From Nitrospinaceae bacterium (GTDB taxonomy: Bacteria; Nitrospinota; Nitrospinia; Nitrospinales; VA-1): a DNA stretch of 12,276 nt. This document shows positions 7,701 to 12,276 of this stretch, in pieces. The stretch spans positions 1-12,276 of the forward strand of contig JAJDBI010000068.1 in NCBI GenBank assembly GCA_029261435.1. The letters are read 5' to 3'. Position numbers and translations under genes: made by a program. The notes under the pieces are model-generated. The model did no database searches, had not been told where the DNA came from, and saw only the letters and a list, made by a program, of their open reading frames with translations. Each line of letters starts with the position of its first letter. The first letter of the stretch is position 1.

Positions 7701-9513
7701 TGGTATCACTCGATATCTCTCGATAAATACTCAGACTCTTTTCAAAGTTTTCCTCTTCAGCGTAAATGCGTGCCAGCGCAAAGCGGGCCTTGAAAACCTC
7801 TTCTTCCACTCCTTTAGCAATCGTTTTTTGATAAGCCTCTTTAGCAAGATGGTTTTCCGCTGACTGGTGGTAAAGTTTGCCAATGCGGTTCTGCACAATG
7901 GCTGACAGCAAAGGAAGATCCGTTGCAGCCAGATCCTGAAGGCTGGAAACTTTTTTCTCCAGCGTGGGATGATCTTCATACAGTTGGAGAACAGCTTCTA
8001 TCGATTTTTGCTTCCAGTGTATGACATCAGGATAATCTCGCACTACCTGGACTAACGACTCAACCAGCTTTTCTCGATCCCCAATCAAAGCATAAATACG
8101 GTTCTGGGAAAATGCCGCCTCCGCAGAAATTTCGCGTTCGGAGGGATATTGTCGAGCCACGCTCTGAAAATACTTCAGAGCCTTACCGGGTTCCTCTAAA
8201 ACAACAGCAAGGTTTCCCATTTCCAGCAAACCTCTGGCCTCGACGGCCATCACTCCTGCATAATCGGCAACAATTTTCTCCAGTGCCTTTAAACCTGACT
8301 CCCCCTTCAATTCCTCATCCTGCAAACTCAAAAGCAAAAGTTCTATTTTGGAGAGTCCTTGATATATCTTATCGCCAGCCCCCACTCCCAGGATTTGTTT
8401 GAAAATTGGCCGTGCTGATTCAGCATGACCCAGACCCAGATATTGCTTTGCCAAACGGTACTGAGTACGGGTCGACACTTCCGCATTATTCAATACCAGC
8501 AAACAGGAATAACTGGCGACCCATTCAGAACAAATCCCTGGGTTTTCTTTTAGGTCTGATTCCATCGGCATGGTTCCTGCGAGAGGAAGTTTCCACACAT
8601 CTGAATTTTCTTTATGGTACGAAGTGAATAAAAAATGTTTTTCATCCAAGAGACGCGGCAGGAAGTCATAAGTAGAACTGTTGGTCAGTTGACGAAATTC
8701 ACCCGCTTGCCCGGCATTAAACTCAACGCTCCAGATATCTGGGTTATCGTCAATACCCAATTGCCCGTCATGGTTGGTATCATTTTGATAGCGAACAAAA
8801 AGAATAGACATCCCATCCACCGACCAGCGAGGAGACACATCTATATACAAACCCTGAGTTAGAACCTGAACGGAATTGGTTTTCAGGTTATAGACTTTTA
8901 AATCACTATGCGTCTCGCCAGTCACAAATGCGAGGTACTTACCATCAGGAGACAAAGACAAGTTCACGCCTCCCGGATTTAAAAGTTCTGTGCGTTTCCT
9001 CCCATCCAGTTCTATTTTTTCAATTACAGGTGGAGCTGCGCTAGATGAGCGGGATGAAAAATATAAAGTTTTCTGGTCCAGCGACCAGACAGGATCTCTT
9101 TCCTCCCCCAGTTGTCGGATGACCGGTTGGACTTCCTTTGCAGACAAGTCGAGGATATATATATCCCCCCTTGGATCGCTGCGGTGAGAAACAAACACCA
9201 CCTTTTTTCCATCTGGGCTGATTTCAGGACTGCCATCTTCGGCGCTGTGAAAGGTCAATCTTCGATCGGGGGGTTGGATTCCCGGCCCCAGGTGCTTCAA
9301 CCACAAATCCAGGTTGCCCGACTTGTCCGAGACATAAACCATAATCTTCCCATCCGCAGAAACGGTGGGAGCAAAATCTTCACCGGGATTAGATGTAACC
9401 TGAATGGGAGTATTAAATACAGGAGAAGCTTGAGAAGAAAGCTGGAAAAGAAAGAATGCTGGAAATACAAACCCTAAAACCACCCAACTTCGAATTTCAC
9501 AAAATCGAATCAT
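1702..9513 (-). CDS. Giant exported PD40 propeller / TPR / tandem CHAT protein, 2603 residues
   Basis: Predicted envelope-located, caspase-fold (CHAT) protein of unknown substrate. Residues 1-29 form a signal peptide (Arg near the start, hydrophobic core VVLGFVFPAFFLF, likely cleavage after SSQA). About 44-310 hold six PD40/TolB-like propeller blades (repeated SPDGK-type turns), with an EF-hand-like loop at 245-256 in blade five. About 346-1250 is a TPR array with divergent repeats. About 1340-1650 is a CHAT-like domain lacking the catalytic pair (P1515 and V1560 at the His and Cys positions). About 1655-2165 is a second, more regular TPR array of roughly 12 units of about 40 residues. A charged, probably coiled linker follows, then an intact CHAT domain from about 2265 to the end with ASHGEF (H2471) and SACQTG (C2516), 45 residues apart. 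An in-frame TGA at 9517-9519 fixes the ATG at 9511-9513 as the first possible; its ribosome site is poor. Neighbours: a 407-residue gene 84 bp upstream in the same direction. CHAT proteins are known to act as proteases or scaffolds; activity here is inferred. Confidence 0.95.
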   Translation of the reverse strand: MIRFCEIRSWVVLGFVFPAFFLFQLSSQASPVFNTPIQVTSNPGEDFAPTVSADGKIMVYVSDKSGNLDLWLKHLGPGIQPPDRRLTFHSAEDGSPEISPDGKKVVFVSHRSDPRGDIYILDLSAKEVQPVIRQLGEERDPVWSLDQKTLYFSSRSSSAAPPVIEKIELDGRKRTELLNPGGVNLSLSPDGKYLAFVTGETHSDLKVYNLKTNSVQVLTQGLYIDVSPRWSVDGMSILFVRYQNDTNHDGQLGIDDNPDIWSVEFNAGQAGEFRQLTNSSTYDFLPRLLDEKHFLFTSYHKENSDVWKLPLAGTMPMESDLKENPGICSEWVASYSCLLVLNNAEVSTRTQYRLAKQYLGLGHAESARPIFKQILGVGAGDKIYQGLSKIELLLLSLQDEELKGESGLKALEKIVADYAGVMAVEARGLLEMGNLAVVLEEPGKALKYFQSVARQYPSEREISAEAAFSQNRIYALIGDREKLVESLVQVVRDYPDVIHWKQKSIEAVLQLYEDHPTLEKKVSSLQDLAATDLPLLSAIVQNRIGKLYHQSAENHLAKEAYQKTIAKGVEEEVFKARFALARIYAEEENFEKSLSIYREISSDTNAIKPYVQSARTGLIQKTLEKGDWELRVGEVKLARKTFLHLIENYPETVKAHRGYLQASAALGKESVQFYQDRLKTRQGSAVEHYALGLAFTYLNPPALDEAEAEIGKALEQNSQEVFYHQTLGWIYEQKERSESGFIEKALHEYQIALAFNEEDSRNEADLLLNLGNGHYLLNNHVSAFHYYKKREDSGEPFLSSEREAVYRQRFGSAAFKSGASGVAVTQFKKALKIVGKQNALDRMAELHDRIALVYQDDGDYARAVEHFIRTLELNRQTGNEAALSRTLRNIANNIYSGSQKEHDSEEMARALNHYFQAVEKLEQFGTVDKKKKSRALIAVNIEAGLGEDVSSAAYGFDKAGEEKLIFHYIGKIYGDFGQYKKAIEYFKKKLALIPSGLNVDTNIPVLLEKALLLNQIGNYYFQSADYESSQGFFKKSFELSEKLNNRRGMMVNAVNSGRIVLTLSSARSLVSLSDDIHSSIGMLEKTVGTVDESLSDPEQLMVVHNYLGLLHHFQGFHLDATVKTGNTIEDQFNSSLTGLKNQWGSIQKSVHNFELALVHGKKVDKGNQEVWQNLQWTRYLAGMKQESQKTSVKDRWQSVYSESQQTDEVERLPLLLEAEKELSRLPYGWVDRSVLALVEQLYEDIVFLLFKQEKFASAFMFSEKGKKLVQNTLAPPLHFSDEDRQAYYDEVITYSGRLKSVSEKEVDALLDEYQEFLEMADEDDPELVDWVSPRGPSLETLQSSSNSLLLKFQRVHNEILVWWVRDGKVKGVRVSGNRKLFDLISLDNEVTEERVDDLSRFLLEPLVDELGHNVESVVLIADGKLEFLPWAAMRLDAKPLIETTRLTFISSLSQWQRSIKLKNLYNSRLLILDAKHLQDGETDFSTVLNLHGDKANLKNFIENWGHFGVVQIESPVRLNRLDSSASFLTLTRQANRFQRVPLSALYQKPFESNLMVMTDVKHEFDPFLSLSPTSLLVEGLAFKGYPGALLHSGKPDEKLHPELMKHIMKNLRKGSSAESLRNAQRQLAKKYPGKFEWAQYRYYGFPGMSASEKGAFAVEHFQANLQKGASAFKQKNWLSVINYLEKALVLQPFLPEKKLAGKIYKTLAQAAYNLEDYPKAILYQKQVLPHSVEDPETLAEAYYFLGILYSRTESFPLAVEHLKKALKIYEENEILDLLAESYSTLGIVEENALDYDNALKAFNASLAINEEIGEDLNRGRELRRIGRIYYLRLNRFEDARKFFSQAYELFTELEQVDQQVESLLELGLVAEKEADFKQALELYGRAQALAEKADLRPSLAKAFLYQANSHWFQGNYQQAFRFQRQSLEIARTLQDKLQQAFILNTLGLIHWTLNDPGRALENLSQSLELAEASRSPLDIATAYNNIGLVHRKEKRYLESIEFFKKALKRDEQLKSKWGQGYTHRNLGMSLLRMGQLGNAEVHLKKAVELSREIGNRTNLVKSMLELGNLALERKQWESAVSLFRETFKLSDSLNVKEVSWRALRGEGFAFIQSRKNEEAVESYKNAVSVVDALRAAIKVEEFQNGFLTDKQDVYKELVLLLLDMGKVKESFQFAERAKSRSFIDLLGNQKISFKDDVSKSLYEALNQQKQTIRKIEESLMVARASDEGESSQQLAEQLVKARNKYQDLLIDAKEQSPEISSFITVDSISLEALQDLLEGSVALVEYMVTENELVAWVVTKEGIEVARVPLEEKRLNSLVADYRERIQKLAPVEEQSKQLHSLLIKPVESFIAGKRVLGIVPHGHLHYISFSSLKDEQNYLVEKYPLFYSPSASVMQFTFKGQTKRGRDIKVLALGNPDLGDFNYDLPLAEMEANAIKWDFPKVDIFTRENATESWLQDHISEYQVIHIASHGEFDPVNPLFSSLKLARTATEDGNFEVNEVFGLEINADIVTLSACQTGLGDIVGGDELVGLNRAFIYAGTKSILSTLWRVSDISTAVLIKHFYRNYGKENKAVSLRKAQLLVKRLYPHPSYWAGFNLTGDYR

Positions 9514-9531
9514 CAGTCACCGGCATAAATG

Positions 9532-9569
9532 CTGTTTTTCCAGACATTATAGCTCAAAATTGGAAACAG
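9532..9569. repeat. Imperfect inverted repeat upstream of the giant TPR-CHAT gene
   Basis: CTGTTT-TT-CCA (9532-9542) pairs with TGGAAACAG (9561-9569): nine base pairs with a two-base bulge and an 18-base loop. The loop contains the TATAAT box at 9546-9551. No U-tract follows on the minus strand, so it is not a standard terminator. It could be an operator around the promoter or a processing hairpin in a read-through transcript. Confidence 0.3.
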
Positions 9570-9574
9570 AAGTT
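9546..9574 (-). promoter_or_regulatory. Candidate promoter of the giant TPR-CHAT gene
   Basis: A perfect TATAAT lies at 9546-9551 on the minus strand, giving a predicted start near 9539 and a leader of about 25 bases. The hexamer at the -35 position (AACTTC, 9569-9574, 17-base spacer) does not resemble the consensus. The promoter would therefore need an activator or be weak, or the gene may be read from upstream. Confidence 0.35.
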
Positions 9575-9597
9575 CACCGGTCGATAACAGCAGAAGC

Positions 9598-10821
9598 TCA
9601 AGCTTCCGACACATCCATCCATTTGAGATTCTGGGTCGGCAATATGGGGTAAACCGTGAAAAGCGGCGTGTTGTAAGGAACGATAGCTGTGTCGGTTCCG
9701 GGGCTGAGAGTCAGATGGATATTAACGAAGTTGAAGCTCATTCCCTCCTGCCAGGGGAGGGAAGTATTTTCAACATAAGCAGAAACCTTATCTGCCGCGT
9801 GGCTGCGAACCATCAAGCCAGAACCGCCTTCAAGCCCATACTCGTAAAGGTCAGGAGCACCTTGAATAAGGACCGACACCTGACTGGCGTCGAACCAGAT
9901 TTTAAAGTTTGAAACCACCTGCACATAAGGCCCCAGAGTTCCGGCACGCTCTAAAACCGCACGAGGGTAAACATATTCCACTGGAATTTCCGGTGTACTC
10001 GGGTAATCACGTGCCCGAAACTCTTTTTCCTTAATTCTTGAAACCGACAGAAAAATCAGGTTCGGATCATCCATGGCAATATCCAGAATCTCGCCGTCAT
10101 AAAAACTGCATATCTTTCCCATTTCAAACCCTAAAGGAAACGAATAGCCCATCTTGCAATAATAGGCTCGCATCCCTGCATCCAACGGATTATCAGGCTT
10201 TCTGCTGATTTTGATATCGAAGGGCATCATCAAATGAAAGGCATTCGTGCGTGAATTCATGAAAGGCCCGCATGCGCCCGGATATTCGCGTTGTACCTTT
10301 GGGTTATCCGGCTCGAACTTTCTCTGTCCGCCACCAAAATGTTGCGCGGTTTTCTCCTCCTTACTCAAGCCAAACTTATCCTGATAATAGGCAGAAGCCC
10401 GCTTCTGGGCAATATCGAGAAAATAGTCCGGTGCTTCAGTCTGCACCACCAGCTTCTGTTTTTCCGGAGTACCCGTTTTAGCGGGCCGCATCGCTTCATT
10501 ATAGATGTCGATCTCGGCAGTGGTCTTTTTGATGGTCTGTTCTATTTGGCGAGTCAGTTGTGGATTTTTGTAGGTGCTCTTCTCAAGCAGCCCCAACGCC
10601 CGGGTGAGCATTTCCAGCTTCAGGGTGTAGCGTTTCGGTTCCTGAGCTAGAGCCTGGATCATAGCCATAACAATGCTAAACTGTTCTTCTGGTAAAAGGC
10701 CGACCGCATCGAAATCCGTTTCCCGGATGAAATCGAGGGCCATAGGACCAAATGCCTCTTCCTGACGAAGCCCCAATGTTAGCAGATAATTTAGATAAGC
10801 CCGTGCCTCATTAATATCCAT
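9598..10821 (-). CDS. Conserved-looking cytoplasmic protein of unknown function, 407 residues
   Basis: I do not recognise this family with confidence. I chose the ATG at 10819-10821 (MDINEARAYLNYL) because GGGAGAG lies just upstream at good spacing. A GTG at 10885-10887 would add 22 residues but has no close ribosome site. There is no signal peptide or membrane span. About residues 1-160 look helical and charged. The C-terminal part, about 180-395, is rich in beta strands, Gly, Pro and aromatic residues, with three cysteines (C184, C222, C238) too scattered to suggest a metal site. The stretch from about 298 on (GPYVQVVSNFKIWFD and onward, ending near TAIVPYNTPLFTVYPI) has the feel of a beta-sandwich or cupin-like fold, and faintly recalls phage-associated DUF6065-type proteins. 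That resemblance is impression only. The gene lies 84 bp upstream of the giant TPR-CHAT gene in the same direction and divergent from nuoN. A short hairpin (CTCT/AGAG) overlaps its ribosome site. Confidence 0.85.
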   Translation of the reverse strand: MDINEARAYLNYLLTLGLRQEEAFGPMALDFIRETDFDAVGLLPEEQFSIVMAMIQALAQEPKRYTLKLEMLTRALGLLEKSTYKNPQLTRQIEQTIKKTTAEIDIYNEAMRPAKTGTPEKQKLVVQTEAPDYFLDIAQKRASAYYQDKFGLSKEEKTAQHFGGGQRKFEPDNPKVQREYPGACGPFMNSRTNAFHLMMPFDIKISRKPDNPLDAGMRAYYCKMGYSFPLGFEMGKICSFYDGEILDIAMDDPNLIFLSVSRIKEKEFRARDYPSTPEIPVEYVYPRAVLERAGTLGPYVQVVSNFKIWFDASQVSVLIQGAPDLYEYGLEGGSGLMVRSHAADKVSAYVENTSLPWQEGMSFNFVNIHLTLSPGTDTAIVPYNTPLFTVYPILPTQNLKWMDVSEA

Positions 10822-10945
10822 AAAACTCTCCCGAAAGAGGGTTTTAAAAGGCCTATCTTGACGGGAAATTTCTCGATTCGCAAGCACTTTTGTAAGAAAA
10901 GTCCTACAGTCGTATTTTGCCCCAGTTTCACATATTCAATCAGAG

Positions 10946-10972
10946 TTGCAAAAAACACGGAAATGCTATAAA
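10946..10972 (+). promoter_or_regulatory. Candidate extended -10 promoter for nuoN
   Basis: TGC-TATAAA (10964-10972) is an extended -10 element. It is preceded by TTGCAA at 10946-10951, with a 15-base spacer that is short but tolerable when the TGn extension is present. The predicted start is near 10979, which leaves a leader of about 68 bases before the ATG at 11047 and places the start inside the inverted repeat at 10978-11000. Confidence 0.45.
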
Positions 10973-10977
10973 ACACC

Positions 10978-11000
10978 CCATAATTATTGATTTATTATGG
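10978..11000. promoter_or_regulatory. Inverted repeat at the nuoN start site, possible operator
   Basis: CCATAAT (10978-10984) and ATTATGG (10994-11000) form a perfect 7-bp inverted repeat with a 9-bp AT-rich spacer. It sits immediately after the predicted nuoN -10 box, where a bound dimeric repressor would block initiation. No specific regulator can be named from the arms. Confidence 0.4.
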
Positions 11001-11009
11001 CATTTATAT

Positions 11010-11024
11010 CGCTCAAAATGAGCG
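11010..11024. repeat. Short perfect hairpin in the nuoN leader
   Basis: CGCTCA (11010-11015) and TGAGCG (11019-11024) pair across a three-base loop, 22 bases before the nuoN ATG. No T-run follows on either strand, so termination is unlikely. It may shape the leader RNA, or be a small binding site. Confidence 0.35.
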
Positions 11025-11046
11025 GTCAGAACCCTCAATCAAACTC

Positions 11047-12276
11047 ATGGAAATAGTAATCAATTTTGACGATATGAACTGGTCGGCAATCGGACCAGAA
11101 CTCATCATCCTCATAACCGCCTTCTTCATTCTTCTGGCCGGACTTAAAAAGGGGATGAACACCCTCCCCTTTTTATCTGGTGTTTCGCTACTTGGTGTTG
11201 GCGCAGCGTTTCTGTTTACCCTGAGCCTTTGGGGTGGAGCCCCAACAGTCGAAAGTGGAAGTAATTCGGGCATGTTTAGTGGTGCTTTGATCCACGACCG
11301 ATTTTCGCTGGTCTTCAACCTGATATTTCTACTGATGTCCCTGTTTGCGATTTTCGGTTCGGCCCGTTATCCACAGGAAGATCATGAGAACAAGGCGGAG
11401 TATTTCACTTTATTGTTGATGGCCGTCGCGGGCATGATGTTCATGGCCAAATCTGGCAACCTGATCACCGTATTCGTCTCTTTGGAACTATTTTCCATTG
11501 CGCTTTATATTCTTTGCGGCTTTTCTGCCAAGCACGGAACGGGCAAAGAAGGACCCAATAGCAACACAGAACTGAGCTGGGAAACTCTGGCCTCACAGGA
11601 ATCAACAGTTAAATACTTGCTGACCGGCGCATTTGCTTCTGCCATTCTGGTTTATGGCATGGCCCTGATTTATGCAGGTAGTGGCACAACCGAAATCAAG
11701 ATGATAGGACAACTCATCCACGAAAACCCCTACACCAAAAACACACTGGTATATATCGGGATGGGGCTGATGTTTTGTGGACTGGCATTTAAAATTTCTC
11801 TGGTGCCTTTTCACTCCTGGACTCCAGATGTCTATCAAGGAGCACCAACTCCCATCACGGGGTTCATGTCCGTGGCAACCAAGGCGGCAGCTTTCGCAGT
11901 GATCGCCCGTATTTTTTTCACCGCCTTGCCGGAGTTGGAAAATGTATGGATGCCGATTCTTTTTGGAATATCAGTTCTGACCATGTTGGTGGGAAATACC
12001 GCCGCTATTTTCCAGGATGACCTGAAAAGAATGCTCGCTTATTCCGGCGTTGCGCATGCGGGGTACCTGCTAATCGGTATCGTCACTAATACCCAGGAAG
12101 GAATCGCCAGCATTTTATTCTACCTTGCGGTTTACCTGTTCATGAATATCGGAGCATTTGCGGTAGTCTTCACCATGGAAGGGGAAGGACAGGAAGGCAA
12201 TTCCATCAACCGCTTCAAAGGACTGGCAAAAAAGAATCCCTTACTGGCAGCGGCCATGAGCCTGTTTATGGTATCT
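11047..12276 (+). CDS. nuoN: NADH-quinone oxidoreductase subunit N, first 410 residues (3' end outside window)
   Basis: Antiporter-like membrane subunit of respiratory complex I, one of the three subunits proposed to pump protons across the cytoplasmic membrane. The visible part is a chain of hydrophobic helices with the family's hallmark residues: E147 in SLELFS, K189 in TVKYLL, K249 in GLAFKISLVPFHSW, the TPDVYQGAPTPITGF block at 259-273, K279, and K327 in LKRMLAYSGVAHAGYLL. Usual family length is about 480-500 residues, so roughly 70-90 are missing beyond the edge. The loop between E147 and K189 (about 160-186) is longer than in the Escherichia coli protein as I recall it. No Shine-Dalgarno sequence precedes the ATG at 11047. 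A second ATG at 11074 begins MNWSAIGPELI and could be the true start, but it has no ribosome site either. nuoM is not immediately upstream, as it would be in a standard nuo operon; a divergent gene lies there instead. Confidence 0.95.
   Translation, partial: MEIVINFDDMNWSAIGPELIILITAFFILLAGLKKGMNTLPFLSGVSLLGVGAAFLFTLSLWGGAPTVESGSNSGMFSGALIHDRFSLVFNLIFLLMSLFAIFGSARYPQEDHENKAEYFTLLLMAVAGMMFMAKSGNLITVFVSLELFSIALYILCGFSAKHGTGKEGPNSNTELSWETLASQESTVKYLLTGAFASAILVYGMALIYAGSGTTEIKMIGQLIHENPYTKNTLVYIGMGLMFCGLAFKISLVPFHSWTPDVYQGAPTPITGFMSVATKAAAFAVIARIFFTALPELENVWMPILFGISVLTMLVGNTAAIFQDDLKRMLAYSGVAHAGYLLIGIVTNTQEGIASILFYLAVYLFMNIGAFAVVFTMEGEGQEGNSINRFKGLAKKNPLLAAAMSLFMVS

Noticed and set aside
2133..9477. 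Many short frames on both strands inside 1702-9513
   Set aside because: They overlap the continuous 2603-residue frame, whose repeat and domain pattern is unmistakable. The short frames lack ribosome sites and recognisable protein features.
1702..9513. Type III-E CRISPR (Craspase) or gasdermin defence link for the TPR-CHAT protein
   Set aside because: TPR-CHAT proteins do occur in those systems, but there is no repeat array, Cas gene or gasdermin-like gene in the window, and the signal peptide points to the envelope rather than the cytoplasm.
9517..9580. Direct repeat TCACCGG at 9517-9523 and 9574-9580
   Set aside because: Seven bases repeated once in an 84-bp gap, one copy overlapping the in-frame stop before the giant gene; too short to be meaningful without conservation.
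10822..10887. Upstream GTG start adding 22 residues to the 407-residue protein
   Set aside because: The GTG lacks a close ribosome site, while the internal ATG at 10819-10821 has GGGAGAG at good spacing and begins a cleaner helical segment.

Overview
The window looks like chromosome from a Gram-negative bacterium of moderate GC with dense coding. It contains a complex I subunit, an HD-GYP signalling protein and a very large exported TPR protein. The mix is compatible with a Nitrospinota or deltaproteobacterial-type genome, but that is inference from gene content only; there is no rRNA or other marker here to fix the lineage. I see no rRNA, tRNA, CRISPR array, insertion sequence or phage gene.

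Layout. (1) Positions 1-902, minus: the N-terminal 300 residues of an HD-GYP cyclic-di-GMP phosphodiesterase, running off the left edge. Upstream is a long leader with a near-consensus sigma70 promoter (TTGACA-N17-TATAAA) about 200 bp before the start. (2) Positions 1172-1297, minus: a 41-residue single-span membrane protein with a perfect AGGAGG ribosome site. (3) Positions 1473-1679, plus: a 68-residue basic protein whose ribosome site lies in a predicted hairpin. It converges on (4) positions 1702-9513, minus: one 2603-residue gene. It encodes a signal peptide, a six-blade PD40/TolB-like propeller with an EF-hand-like loop, a long TPR array, a degenerate CHAT (caspase-like) domain, a second TPR array and an intact C-terminal CHAT domain with a His/Cys dyad (H2471, C2516). 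(5) Positions 9598-10821, minus: an unrecognised cytoplasmic protein of 407 residues, 84 bp upstream of the giant gene in the same direction. (6) Positions 11047-12276, plus: nuoN, complex I subunit N, truncated by the right edge and divergent from gene 5. Their shared 225-bp gap holds a promoter-like sequence, a 7-bp inverted repeat with a 9-bp spacer, and a short hairpin.

How the parts relate. The 407-residue gene and the giant TPR-CHAT gene may be co-transcribed, although a TATAAT box lies between them. HD-GYP and nuoN look like unrelated neighbours. The most unusual object is the giant protein. It appears to carry two TPR-linker-CHAT modules in tandem, the first having lost both catalytic positions and the second keeping them, behind an export signal and a sensor-like propeller. 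One reading is an envelope protease or scaffold gated by ligand or protein binding. That is inference: no substrate (for example a gasdermin) and no CRISPR partner is visible in the window.
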